Assembly (NCBI GenBank): GCA_944323625.1
Contig: CALUTD010000001.1
Location: 124,001 to 188,000 of the forward strand
DNA length: 64,000 bases
Direction of reading: 5' to 3'
DNA from: Candidatus Gastranaerophilales bacterium
GTDB lineage: Bacteria; Cyanobacteriota; Vampirovibrionia; Gastranaerophilales; Gastranaerophilaceae
Below the pieces are notes generated by a model. The model was not told the DNA's origin. It worked only from the letters and a program-made list of their open reading frames with translations, and ran no database searches. A program made the translations under genes and the position numbers. The stretch's first letter is position 1, and each line of letters opens with the position of its first letter. Below, piece after piece: positions 8,659 to 17,146 of this stretch.

Positions 8659-9499
8659 TTTTTATATTTTCCATATTAATTAACTGATTTTTTAGTGCGT
8701 ATTGAGATAATATTAAACTGTCAACCGCTTTTTTACCGGCAAGTCTTTCAAGAGACAAATAATATTTTTTTGCTTCCTGCTCCAATTGATATTCTTGAAG
8801 CTGCATATCTTCATATAAAGATGACGAAACAATAAGCTCTGTAACTGAATTGCTTTGAAGAGCCTGTGCATAGTTTTTATTATATAGAATTATTCTTGAG
8901 CGAATATCTTTTAATTTATTTAAGGCGCCTTTATATTCATAGTATGAAGAGATTATTTTTTCCTGTAACTCTTCTATTGTTCCTGCAAGCTGAATTAATT
9001 CCGTATCGGTTATAGGTGCTTGCTGTCCTGTTGTGGATTCTTTATTTAGAAAGTTATTTGCAAGTCTTCCGGCCGAAAAAGATGCCGATTGAATCATTGT
9101 GTTTGACCCGGTAAACATAGGAATAAAACTTGCACCATATACTAAAGCAGATAAGCTTTTTGCCATTATTGAAGAATGGAGTCGTCTTTGCGATTCGGGT
9201 GTATTTAGTTTGTTCAGGGTAAATTTGATTAAAGTATTATTATCAATTGTTGCACGCCATAAAAGCTCTATGTCTTTAATCTCTTCTTCTTTTTGAGCTT
9301 TTATTATTTCTTCAATAACTGCTCTGTCCTTTAAAACGAGATTTTTATTTAGAACTTTATCGTTATTATTGAGTTTTATTTCATTTTTTTCTACATTTTC
9401 AAGCCTGACGACCTCAGAAAACGCAATATTTGAAGATAAACAGAGACCGGCAGCTAAAAGTATTATTAAATTTTTATTAAATTTTATTTTCAATACCAA
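8651..9499 (-). CDS. TolC-like envelope protein, paralogue A
   Basis: 282 residues. Signal peptide of about 28 residues (lysines, then 'LIILLAAGLCLSSNIAFS'). The middle has 'IELLWRATIDNNTLIKFTLNKL' and the C-terminus 'ISSYYEYKGALNKLKDIRSRI...', a helical region aligning with the downstream paralogue. It comes first in the two-gene unit, with an 8-base overlap to paralogue B. The resemblance to TolC/OEP coiled coils is by eye and weak; neither protein has a recognisable full TolC barrel. They may form a heteromeric envelope complex. Confidence 0.58.
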   Translation of the reverse strand: MVLKIKFNKNLIILLAAGLCLSSNIAFSEVVRLENVEKNEIKLNNNDKVLNKNLVLKDRAVIEEIIKAQKEEEIKDIELLWRATIDNNTLIKFTLNKLNTPESQRRLHSSIMAKSLSALVYGASFIPMFTGSNTMIQSASFSAGRLANNFLNKESTTGQQAPITDTELIQLAGTIEELQEKIISSYYEYKGALNKLKDIRSRIILYNKNYAQALQSNSVTELIVSSSLYEDMQLQEYQLEQEAKKYYLSLERLAGKKAVDSLILSQYALKNQLINMENIKND

Positions 9500-9619
9500 T
9501 ATCCCTCTTTATCCTCTCATGATTTTTATATCACATAAATAATACTCTTTCCATTTATAAATTACGTAAGGTTAAAATATCTATACATAATTTACGGTTC
9601 TTTTTCAGTACTCACCATA

Positions 9620-9652
9620 CAAAAAAGACAGGTTTTTGGACCTGCCTTTTTT
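9620..9652 (-). terminator. Intrinsic terminator of rpsB-tsf
   Basis: Read on the minus strand: AGGCAGGT, 6-base loop, ACCTGTCT, then a T run. Lies 19 bases after the tsf stop. Confidence 0.85.
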
Positions 9653-9670
9653 ATAATAAATAAGATTTAT

Positions 9671-10534
9671 CTATTTAACCATTTGGCTCATAACTTCCTG
9701 TGCAAAGTTATCCTGTCTTTTTTCAAGACCTTCACCTAATGTCCAACGAATGAAAGATTTAATTTCCAATTTGCCGTTAAGTAATTGTTCAACTGTTTCA
9801 TCGGGATTTTTAACAAAAGGCTGCTCTAATAAACATTTTTGAGCCATAAGTTTATTTACACGACCTTCAACAATTTTAGCTCTGATGTTTTCAGGTTTTT
9901 TTGCTAAGTCTTCTTTTCCCATTTCAATTCTTGTTTCTTCATCAATAACTTCTTGAGGAATTTGATTTCTTGAAACAAATTCGGGTGCAGAAGATGCAAT
10001 ATGAAGAGCAACATCTTTAAGTAGCGCTTCATCCTGTTTTGTAGCCGAAATCAAAACACCGATTTTGCCGTTATGAACATAAGTAGCTAAATCACCTTCT
10101 AAAACAGCAAATCTTCTTATGCTTATTTTTTCACCAATTGTAGCTATTTTATCTTTAACGACATCTTCGATTTTCATATTGCATTCAGGACATACAGAAG
10201 CGTTTAAAGCATCAATATCCTGAGGTTTAGTTTTTGTAATAAATTTAGCTAAACAATTAACAAATTCTTTAAATTGTTCATTTTTAGCTACGAAGTCAGT
10301 TTCACAGTTAACTTCAACAATTGCACCGACACCGTTTTCAATATAAGTAGCAACCAAACCTTCAGCCGCAATACGATTTTGTTTCTTTTCTGCCGAAGCA
10401 ATACCTTTTTGTCTTAAAAATTCCATTGCCTTTTCAACATCGCCACCGCATTCTTCCAATGCTTTTTTAGAATCCATAAATCCTGCACCGGTTTTATCTC
10501 TAAGGTCTTTTACCATTGCTGCTGTTATTGTCAT
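9671..10534 (-). CDS. tsf: Elongation factor Ts
   Basis: Nucleotide exchange factor for EF-Tu. 287 residues with the N-terminal UBA-like domain ('VKDLRDKTGAGFMDSKKAL', 8-26), then the 'CETDFVAKNEQF' segment that contacts EF-Tu, then the coiled-coil and dimerisation parts. Follows rpsB after 18 bases, the classic rpsB-tsf order. Full length. Ends before a strong terminator. Confidence 0.96.
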   Translation of the reverse strand: MTITAAMVKDLRDKTGAGFMDSKKALEECGGDVEKAMEFLRQKGIASAEKKQNRIAAEGLVATYIENGVGAIVEVNCETDFVAKNEQFKEFVNCLAKFITKTKPQDIDALNASVCPECNMKIEDVVKDKIATIGEKISIRRFAVLEGDLATYVHNGKIGVLISATKQDEALLKDVALHIASSAPEFVSRNQIPQEVIDEETRIEMGKEDLAKKPENIRAKIVEGRVNKLMAQKCLLEQPFVKNPDETVEQLLNGKLEIKSFIRWTLGEGLEKRQDNFAQEVMSQMVK

Positions 10535-10552
10535 AATAATATCCTTTCAATG

Positions 10553-11366
10553 TTATTCTTCAACAGAAACCGCTTCTTCTTCAACGATTTCTTCTTCAGT
10601 TTCAGCTTTAACTTCTTCTGCAGCACCCGCATCTTCAGCTTTTATTGACTGAATTTTTGACATTTGATTCGCTTTATTTTCTCTTAATTGTTTGCCTTCA
10701 AGTACTGCATCTGCAAGTTTTGAACATACTAATTTTATAGATCTTATTGCATCATCATTACCGGGAATGATATAGTCAATTCCATCAGGATCCGCATTAG
10801 TATCTGCCAAACAAATAACCGGTATATTCAATTTGTTTGCTTCCGCTATAGCAATTGCTTCTTTCTTTTGGTCGATAACTATCAATAAATCAGGCATGCC
10901 TCTCATTTCTTTGATTCCGCCTAATGTTTTTGTTAATTTTGAAAGTTTTCTCATCATTTGAGCAATCTCTTTTTTGGGCAGTTTTTCCATTTGACCCGAA
11001 TTAGAGAATTCTTCAATTTCTCTTAACTTATTAACTCTTCCTCTTATTGTTTCAAAGTTTGTAAGCATACCGCCAAGCCATCTTCTGTTTACATAATATG
11101 CACCGGCTCTTGAGGCTTCATCTGCAACTACGTCCATAGCTTGTTTTTTTGTACCGACAAAAACTACATTTTTGCCTTTTGCCGCATAATCTCTTACTAC
11201 TTCATATGCTTCATCGAGTTTTGCGGATGTTTTTCTTAAATCTAATACATAAATTCCATTTCTTGCTCCGTAAATATACGGTTTCATTTTTGGATTCCAT
11301 CTTTGTGTTTGGTGTCCGAAGTGTACACCTGCATCCAGTAATTCAATCATTGATGCTACCGGCATC
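10553..11366 (-). CDS. rpsB: 30S ribosomal protein S2
   Basis: Small-subunit ribosomal protein S2. Contains '[19 protein letters not shown]', '[10 protein letters not shown]' and '[19 protein letters not shown]', all S2 signatures. The open frame extends upstream to 11410, but the true start is the ATG at 11366: it gives the family start '[19 protein letters not shown]' and has a strong AAAAAGGAG site 7 bases before it. The upstream 15 codons are probably leader. The acidic C-terminal tail (many Glu) is common in this family. Followed by tsf. Confidence 0.95.
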
Positions 11367-11708
11367 TTTTTCTCCTTTTTCTTCTTGTAACCTGTGAATT
11401 GCTTTCCCATCTTTTTAAGACTAAGTTATAATCTAACCTATCGGATTCACAACTCACTAAACATGGTAATACAAACACAAAAAAAGTAAAATGCCAAAAT
11501 AAAATTTCATACTAAGCGGATTTTCTGCCCGCAGCGGCGGGTTTCAATCTTGCTTAACTTATTTTCAACTTTGCCAAACTTATTTTAGCGCAGCAGTGGG
11601 TTTCCAGTTTGATTCAACTTTATTTTCTTATTTGTAAGCGAAACGCACAACCAAAGTCACGTTTATCACCGGCAACCAAATAATGTAGTTACACTTGTTT
11701 ATTTAACA
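11367..11708. other. Leader and intergenic region carrying a degenerate dispersed repeat
   Basis: About 340 bases between rpsB and the muramidase-like gene. It contains the rpsB leader and, at 11525-11630, two degenerate copies of the 58-bp intergenic repeat listed separately. No gene seen. Confidence 0.6.
11525..11630 (+). repeat. Dispersed ~58-bp intergenic repeat, copy A (degenerate, two units)
   Basis: GCGGCGGGTTTC at 11534 and GCAGTGGGTTTCC at 11593 mark units 59 bases apart. Between them, CTTGCTTAACTTATTTT and the CCAAACTTATTTT segment match the better preserved copies at 37362 and, in reverse, at 19423 and 19795. Confidence 0.65.
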
Positions 11709-14054
11709 TTATTCCATTAAATGTTTCATTATTACGGCAACTCCAAGTCTCTTATCATAAGTACTTGCACTGAAGTTTCTGTCAGAAACAAATAACCCTC
11801 CGGTATATTTTGTTGTACCTGCCCATACATATGGAGATGCTATACCTCTATTTCTATATCCGTCTCCATTGTATGCTTCTGCATATCTAAGGTATGATTC
11901 TATGCTGCCGTCAGATGTATCAACCTTACTTTTTTCACGATTAATTGCATCTATTGCTGCTTCTGTCCAGTCGGTAAAATATATTCCAGGCGGCTCAAGA
12001 GTTGTGGTTTGTCCCAAAGGTTCGCCATTGTGCAAATATGTGCTGAAATCGTTGCTGCTTTCTCTGTAATGTATTGCACATATAAGCTCTGCAGGCATGC
12101 CTGTAGCTTCGGCAACTTCTTCATATTTATCTTTATTTTCTTCAAATATTTTTTCCAGTTGTTCCAGTTCTTGTTTCTGATAGTCTGTAAGATTTTCATC
12201 GATATCCAAATCAAAGCTGCTTACTGAATTTTCTTTCTTTGTTTCTTCGGCTTTTTTAGTATCTATTTGCGCATTTATTTCATCTAAAGCTTCTTGTGCT
12301 TCAGTTTCTTTAGATTGTGCTGTTTTTAATTCACTTTCTTTTACCGAATTAACATTATCTTTTGCGCTATTATATGCATCCATTGCCTCTTTTGTTTCAG
12401 GTTTGCAAACTTCAGATATTGATTTTTCAATTGTTGTTTTGTCTTTTTCTAAATCTCTTAGATTGCCTTCTTCAGTTTTCAAATCATCTTCAAGCGTTTT
12501 TTTATCTTGTTCAAGTTTTTCAATTGCATCTTTGTCATCTTGAACTTTTTGTTTTGCCTCTCCTATTTGAATTTGAAGTGCAGCTTTTTTGGAATCAATT
12601 TCACCTTGTTTTTCAGAATCATCAGATGTCTGTCCTTCTAAAGCGGAAAGTGATTCCTCAAGTGCGGCAAGGTTTGATTCGTCAGATGTAAGCTGACTTG
12701 TCATTGAGGATATTTCGGAGTCTTTATCATGTATTTTTATATTTAAGTTGCTAATTTTTTCTTCCTGTTGTGCTATCGCATCAAGATTATCTTTTCTTTG
12801 CTGTTTTAGTTCATCAGAAATATTTTCATCTTCTTCGACCGCCTTATCGTAATCTTCTTTTGCTTTGTCACAGTCTTCTTGAGCATTTTTTACTGCTTCA
12901 TTTTCACCTGAATAAACGTCATTGACTCCTTGTTGTGCATCTTTAAGTTCACTTTCTTTAGTTTTTCTTTCACTTTCAAGTTCTTCTAATGTCATACCTT
13001 TATCGACATTTGAAGAAGAACTGCTTCCTGATGTCCCTGTAGAACTGCCTCCTCCCGATACACCTGAGCCGCCTGAAGCACCTGATGAACCTGAAACACC
13101 GCCTGATCCTGAAGCTCCTGAACTTCCTGATGTCCCTGTAGAACCCGTATTGCTAGACAATGGCTGTGGTTCATTTTGCAGTTCTTGTATAGCTTGTTCC
13201 GCTTTTGTTTGTTGTTCAGTATCATATGAAAATGTTCCGTCTATTATGCTGTCAAAAGCTGCTTTTATTGCTTCTTCAGTCAATTCTCCATCAGTAGTTA
13301 AATTTTCTTTTATGTAATCTAAAAATTTAGCTTTTTCTTCATCGCTCAATTTACCGTCACCATCTATATCTAAAGCTTTTTGTACGGTTTTATTTTCATA
13401 TATTTTATTTAAAAGGTCATCTATCGGATTTGTAGATTCTTTATCTTCGGGTTGTATTATATTTTTTAATGCATTTGAAATATCATCAAATGTTAAATCT
13501 CCGTTTTCATTTTGGCTTTTTATACCTTGAAGGAAATTATTTATTTCTTCTTCACTTAATTCACCTGTTTTATCGGAATCAAGCGCACCTATAACGGTTT
13601 CATTCGAAAATGCATCATTCAGTGCATTTTTAGTTAAACCTGCTACATCATTAGGTGTTGGAGGCACCATTGCTTGAGATTCTCCTTGTGTAGCTTCTTT
13701 GCTTGTTTGCTGTGTATTTGCAGACATATTTACATTTTCAGCATAAGACTGCTCACTTTGTCCGCTTTCAAATGAATCTGAATTAGTTTCTTCAGTATCA
13801 ACAAGTTTACCGTTTACTATTTCCATATCCATTATTTCATTTATACTTTTTGAAAATATAGAAGAATCGGCTCCTATTTCTTGAACTAAATAGTCTTTAA
13901 ATTCATCACTGTATAAAAATATACTTATTTCTGAATCAGGTATCTGTTTTTGAGTCTGAACGGCTTGATTTTCCGTATCTGTTGATACGATATTTGAATT
14001 TATTTTCTCTTCAAGATAACTTAAAAAGCCCATTTTCAATGATTCAAAATTCAT
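11709..14054 (-). CDS. EF-hand / coiled-coil / muramidase-like large protein
   Basis: 781 residues in four parts. (1) Polar N-terminus without a signal peptide. (2) Two EF-hand-like calcium loops, 'LDSDKTGELSEEE' (158-170) and 'LDIDGDGKLSDEE' (228-240); the second is canonical. (3) A Gly/Ser linker (about 301-349) and a long Glu/Lys/Gln coiled coil (about 355-640). (4) A C-terminal domain with 'ICAIHYRES' and 'LHNGEPLG', then 'AYNGDGYRNRGIASPYVW', resembling phage and bacterial lysozyme/muramidase-like domains, the Glu in 'HYRES' being the expected catalytic acid. Probable role: calcium-dependent surface or secreted wall hydrolase. The secretion route is unclear. Low-complexity linker regions may vary in length between strains. 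Confidence 0.7.
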   Translation of the reverse strand: MNFESLKMGFLSYLEEKINSNIVSTDTENQAVQTQKQIPDSEISIFLYSDEFKDYLVQEIGADSSIFSKSINEIMDMEIVNGKLVDTEETNSDSFESGQSEQSYAENVNMSANTQQTSKEATQGESQAMVPPTPNDVAGLTKNALNDAFSNETVIGALDSDKTGELSEEEINNFLQGIKSQNENGDLTFDDISNALKNIIQPEDKESTNPIDDLLNKIYENKTVQKALDIDGDGKLSDEEKAKFLDYIKENLTTDGELTEEAIKAAFDSIIDGTFSYDTEQQTKAEQAIQELQNEPQPLSSNTGSTGTSGSSGASGSGGVSGSSGASGGSGVSGGGSSTGTSGSSSSSNVDKGMTLEELESERKTKESELKDAQQGVNDVYSGENEAVKNAQEDCDKAKEDYDKAVEEDENISDELKQQRKDNLDAIAQQEEKISNLNIKIHDKDSEISSMTSQLTSDESNLAALEESLSALEGQTSDDSEKQGEIDSKKAALQIQIGEAKQKVQDDKDAIEKLEQDKKTLEDDLKTEEGNLRDLEKDKTTIEKSISEVCKPETKEAMDAYNSAKDNVNSVKESELKTAQSKETEAQEALDEINAQIDTKKAEETKKENSVSSFDLDIDENLTDYQKQELEQLEKIFEENKDKYEEVAEATGMPAELICAIHYRESSNDFSTYLHNGEPLGQTTTLEPPGIYFTDWTEAAIDAINREKSKVDTSDGSIESYLRYAEAYNGDGYRNRGIASPYVWAGTTKYTGGLFVSDRNFSASTYDKRLGVAVIMKHLME

Positions 14055-14168
14055 ATTCTTCTATCCTTTTCTTACTAAATAATTTATATCGGCTTTTTAT
14101 ATTTGTTACTTTAGTTTTTGTTACAATTGTTAACTTTTATGTTAATAATAGTGATTTTATTCTAATTT

Positions 14169-14216
14169 TTGTTCATAATAGAAATGTAAAATGATAATAG
14201 GTATCACTTATTATGA
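14169..14216 (+). promoter_or_regulatory. perR promoter with overlapping inverted repeat (candidate autoregulatory PerR/Fur box)
   Basis: TTGTTC (14169-14174), 18 bases, GATAAT (14193-14198). An inverted repeat ATAATA-N9-TATTAT (14094-based reading: 14194-14199 and 14209-14214) overlaps the -10 box and the start codon, where a Fur-family repressor would block its own gene. Match is by eye. Confidence 0.4.
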
Positions 14217-14602
14217 ATTATTCAAGACAAAGAGAAATAATTATTGATGCTCTTTCAAAAAATGCAGTCCATCCTACTGCAGAAAAGTTATATGACATTA
14301 TAAAAAGAGAACATCCTGAATCAAAAATCGGAATAGCAACAGTTTATAGGAATTTGAGCAAACTTGCAGATGCAGGAAAAATTAAACGTATTTCAGCACT
14401 TGAGAACTCTGAACATTTTGACCACAATACCTTTGAACATTATCATTTTATGTGCGAAAAATGTAAACAGATATTTGATATTGATGCAAATATAGCACCC
14501 GATATTACAAAAAAAATATTTGAACAAACAGGCTTTGTAGTTAAAGACTATGACATTGTTTTAAAGGGTGTTTGCAAAAATTGTCAACATAGAAATAATT
14601 AA
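14213..14602 (+). CDS. perR: Fur-family regulator, PerR type
   Basis: Peroxide-sensing metal-dependent repressor. 129 residues: winged helix with 'IGIATVYRNL' (39-48), then the dimerisation domain. All five residues of the PerR regulatory metal site can be matched: His20, Asp70, His76, His78 and Asp89. The structural zinc site is two CxxC pairs (81/84 and 121/124). It is about 16 residues shorter at the N-terminus than Bacillus PerR, which is seen in other short PerR proteins. Next to rubredoxin and a flavodiiron protein, so the cluster handles peroxide and oxygen. PerR rather than Fur or Zur is the best call because of Asp89 and the neighbours. Confidence 0.85.
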   Translation: MNYSRQREIIIDALSKNAVHPTAEKLYDIIKREHPESKIGIATVYRNLSKLADAGKIKRISALENSEHFDHNTFEHYHFMCEKCKQIFDIDANIAPDITKKIFEQTGFVVKDYDIVLKGVCKNCQHRNN

Positions 14603-14632
14603 TAATCTGAGTTATTGAATAGTTTTTTATTA

Positions 14633-14650
14633 AATGATATTCTCATTATG
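14633..14650 (+). promoter_or_regulatory. Candidate PerR/Fur-type operator upstream of rubredoxin
   Basis: AATGA-N5-TCATT inverted repeat (14633-14647) followed by ATG, resembling the AATGATAATCATT Fur-type core with two extra bases. It lies 21 bases before the rubredoxin start. Confidence 0.3.
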
Positions 14651-14670
14651 TTAGTTAAAGGAGATTAAAA

Positions 14671-14811
14671 ATGGAAAATTACATTTGCACGGTATGCCAC
14701 TACGTTTATGAGCCTCAAGAAAACAATAATATTGCATTTGAAGATTTACCGGACGATTATGTATGCCCTCTTTGCGGTGTAGGTAAAGATATGTTTGAAA
14801 AACAACAATAG
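14671..14811 (+). CDS. Rubredoxin
   Basis: 46-residue iron protein carrying one electron. Two metal-binding knuckles are visible: 'CTVCHY' (6-11) and '[11 protein letters not shown]' (32-42), with the acidic middle '[11 protein letters not shown]' normal for the family. AAAGGAGA lies 8 bases before the ATG. The flavodiiron protein follows 61 bases later, its expected electron acceptor, so the pair should reduce oxygen (or NO) to protect an anaerobe. Slightly shorter than typical (52-54 residues) but with all four cysteines. Confidence 0.92.
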   Translation: MENYICTVCHYVYEPQENNNIAFEDLPDDYVCPLCGVGKDMFEKQQ

Positions 14812-14823
14812 TATAAAAATTTT

Positions 14824-14848
14824 GGAAGCGTTTTTTATAAACGCTTCC
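14824..14848 (+). other. Intercistronic stem-loop
   Basis: GGAAGCGTTT / AAACGCTTCC with a 5-base loop, between rubredoxin and the flavodiiron gene. No T run follows, so it is more likely a processing or stability hairpin than a full terminator. Confidence 0.55.
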
Positions 14849-14872
14849 ATTTAAGAGTCGGGAGAGGTTATT

Positions 14873-16057
14873 ATGAGTTTTAAAAAAATTAAAAATAATG
14901 TTTTTTACGCGGGAATGAATGATGAAGGCAGATTACTATTTGATGAATTAATTCCGCTTGATCATGGTACAAGTTATAATTCTTATGTCATTAAAGGAAG
15001 CCAAAAAACAGCTGTTATTGATACAATGTATCCTAAATTTACTAAAGAATATTTAAAATCTTTTGATGAGAACTCAATTACAAAAGTTGATTATATTATT
15101 GCAAATCACGGCGAACAGGACCATTCAGGGAGTATCCCCGCAATGCTTGATAAATTTCCCGATGCTGTTGTTGTTACAAATGCCGTTTGTGCAAATAATT
15201 TAAAAGAAATGCTATTAATTCCGGAAGAGAAAATAAAAATTATATCTAATAATGAAGAACTTTCTCTTGGTGATACTACACTTCAATTTATTATTGCCCC
15301 TGGCGTTCATTGGCCCGATACTATGTTCACATATATAAAAGAATCAAATATTATATGTACATGTGACTTTTTGGGTGCTCATTATATTTTTGATGATGTA
15401 TTTGCTTCACCGTCAAAAGAACTTGAAAGAAGCGCTAAAAAGTATTTTGCGGAAATTATGATGCCTTTCAGTTTCTTATGCAGAAAATATACAAAACAGT
15501 TAAAAGAAATGAAAGTTGATATGATACTTCCAAGCCATGGCCCGGTACACAATAATCCTGATTATATTTTAAATTTATATGAAGATTGGGCGGGTGAAAA
15601 AGGTAAAAATTTAGTTTTGCTTCCTTTTGTTTCAATGTACAATTCAACACATGAGATGATAGATTATTTGGCAAATAAACTTGAAGAAAAAGGTATTCCA
15701 TCTTATAAATATGATATGGTTGACGGTAATTTAGGTGATTTAGCCATAGCGCTTGTTGACGGAAGCACGATTGTTTTGGGAACATCAATGGTTCTTGCGG
15801 GACCTCATCCTGCTGCATTTAATACGGTATATTTGGCAAGTATTCTAAGGCCGAAAGCTAAAACGGCTTCATTTATAGGTTCTTATGGATGGGGAGGTAA
15901 TCTTTTTGGAAAGATGACAGAAATGCTTGCACCTTTAAAAATGGATATTATTGAACCTATTCTTGTTAAAGGACGTGCAAAAATTGAAGATTATAAAAAA
16001 CTGGATAAAATGACAGATGAAATTTACGAAAAACACAAAGCTATAGGTTTAATTTAA
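14873..16057 (+). CDS. Flavodiiron protein (oxygen/NO reductase, FprA type)
   Basis: Cytoplasmic di-iron flavoprotein that reduces O2 to water or NO to N2O. 394 residues: an N-terminal metallo-beta-lactamase-like domain with the di-iron motif H79-x-E81-x-D83-H84 ('NHGEQDHSG'), His in 'GVHWPDTM', Asp in 'CDFLGAH' and His in 'SHGPVH', followed by a C-terminal flavodoxin domain (about 250-394; FMN loop 'SMYNSTHEM', and 'GSYGWGG'). All iron ligands are present. Domain order and length are class A. Electrons probably come from the rubredoxin upstream. GGGAGAGG precedes the ATG. Confidence 0.93.
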   Translation: MSFKKIKNNVFYAGMNDEGRLLFDELIPLDHGTSYNSYVIKGSQKTAVIDTMYPKFTKEYLKSFDENSITKVDYIIANHGEQDHSGSIPAMLDKFPDAVVVTNAVCANNLKEMLLIPEEKIKIISNNEELSLGDTTLQFIIAPGVHWPDTMFTYIKESNIICTCDFLGAHYIFDDVFASPSKELERSAKKYFAEIMMPFSFLCRKYTKQLKEMKVDMILPSHGPVHNNPDYILNLYEDWAGEKGKNLVLLPFVSMYNSTHEMIDYLANKLEEKGIPSYKYDMVDGNLGDLAIALVDGSTIVLGTSMVLAGPHPAAFNTVYLASILRPKAKTASFIGSYGWGGNLFGKMTEMLAPLKMDIIEPILVKGRAKIEDYKKLDKMTDEIYEKHKAIGLI

Positions 16058-16082
16058 ATTTATTTTTTAATAGCATAAATTA

Positions 16083-16122
16083 TCAAAAAGATTACACAAT
16101 AGACATTGTGTAATCTTTTTGA
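16083..16122. terminator. Long perfect hairpin terminator
   Basis: 18-bp perfect stem with a 4-base loop; the arms begin TCAAAAAGATTACACAAT. The stem contains its own A and T runs, so it could stop transcription in both directions. Confidence 0.8.
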
Positions 16123-16348
16123 TATAGTTATATCAGACTTAAGCCACATAAAAACGATATTTTATATTTTTTTAAAATTATTGTAAAGTCATGTTCATAC
16201 TAAAAATAAAGCCAATTGAATTTTGTGTTTAAAAAACTTCAAAGAAATATTAATAAAAATTTGAAAAATAAAAAAAGAAAATAAATTATAATACTTTTAT
16301 TTAAAAATGCTGATAAATATAGATAATACATATAAAAAGGAGTAAATT

Positions 16349-17103
16349 ATGAATAAAACATCATGCCACTACGGGGGGGGGGTAAAAACAGATTGATTTT
16401 TAAAAACTCTTTTTTTATGAAAAAACTTTCGTTTACTCTTTCAGAAGTTTTGATTACTTTAGTTGTTATCGGAATAATTGCTGCTTTTACAGTTCCGGTA
16501 TTAATTAATAATCATAAAAGGCAGGTAGTTGAAACTAGATTAAAATATTCATATTCACTATTAAACCAGGTTGTAAAATTTGCCCAAAGTGAATATGGTG
16601 AAATTAACAGCTGGAATTTTGAACAGACTACGGAAGAATTTGTTAAACAATACTTTATGCCATATTTAACATCAGAACTGAAAGATAATGATAGAGGGTC
16701 TGTTTTTAGTTATTATATGTTGACATTTGTAAATGGTGTTACTTGGGATATAACAGTTCATCCTTATTTTGCTGCTCAAAATAGACCTGCTTCAATTCAA
16801 ATTGAAGTAGATATTAATGGAGAAAAGAAACCGAATAAGATTGGGTATGATAAATTTGTTTTGCACGTTACATCTGCAGGATTTAGTTTTTTTAATGCAG
16901 GTGATGGGCATACAATGGCAAATGTTCCGGCGGCCGGTGTATATTATGATGGATATGGTTATTCAAAGAATAAACTTTTAACGGATCAATTTAGAGGTTG
17001 TAAACCAACTGGAGGTAGTAGTTCCTATGCACGGGCATATTGTACTGCTCTAATTGCAAATAACGGTTGGAAAATTCCTGATGATTATCCGTTAAAATTA
17101 TAA
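16349..17103 (+). CDS. Prepilin-like protein 1, start out of frame across a G10 tract (phase-variable)
   Basis: Type IV pilin or pseudopilin family. From the ATG at 16417 it reads 'MKKLSFTLSEVLITLVVIG', a class III prepilin start: cleavage before Phe, conserved Glu5 and a hydrophobic helix. A globular part follows with 'VDINGEKKPNKIGYDKF' and a terminal 'NNGWKIPDDYPLKL'. The only good ribosome-binding site (AAGGAG, 16337-16342) serves the ATG at 16349, whose frame passes through ten Gs and stops at TGA 16394. With 8 or 11 Gs it would read MNKTSCHYGGG(G)KNRLIFK straight into the pilin. The in-frame ATGs at 16363 and 16417 lack such a site. So the gene is probably off or weakly expressed in this state. 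The residue before the cleavage site is Ser, not the usual Gly. Confidence 0.75.
16373..16382 (+). repeat. Homopolymeric G10 tract in the prepilin 1 leader
   Basis: Ten consecutive Gs eight codons after the ATG at 16349, flanked by CACTAC and TAAAA. Length change by slippage would shift the frame of the following prepilin. Confidence 0.97.
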
Positions 17104-17138
17104 TTAAAAAATGGGGCCTATTTAGCCCCACATTTTTT
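17104..17138. terminator. Bidirectional terminator between prepilin 1 and gpmI
   Basis: TGGGGC / GCCCCA stem with a 7-base loop, flanked by A6 on one side and T6 on the other, between convergent genes. Confidence 0.85.
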
Positions 17139-17146
17139 GTTATTAT

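Noticed and set aside
12922-13317. Plus-strand Pro-rich frame opposite the muramidase-like gene
   Set aside because: It is the antisense of the Gly/Ser linker and coil, a composition artefact.
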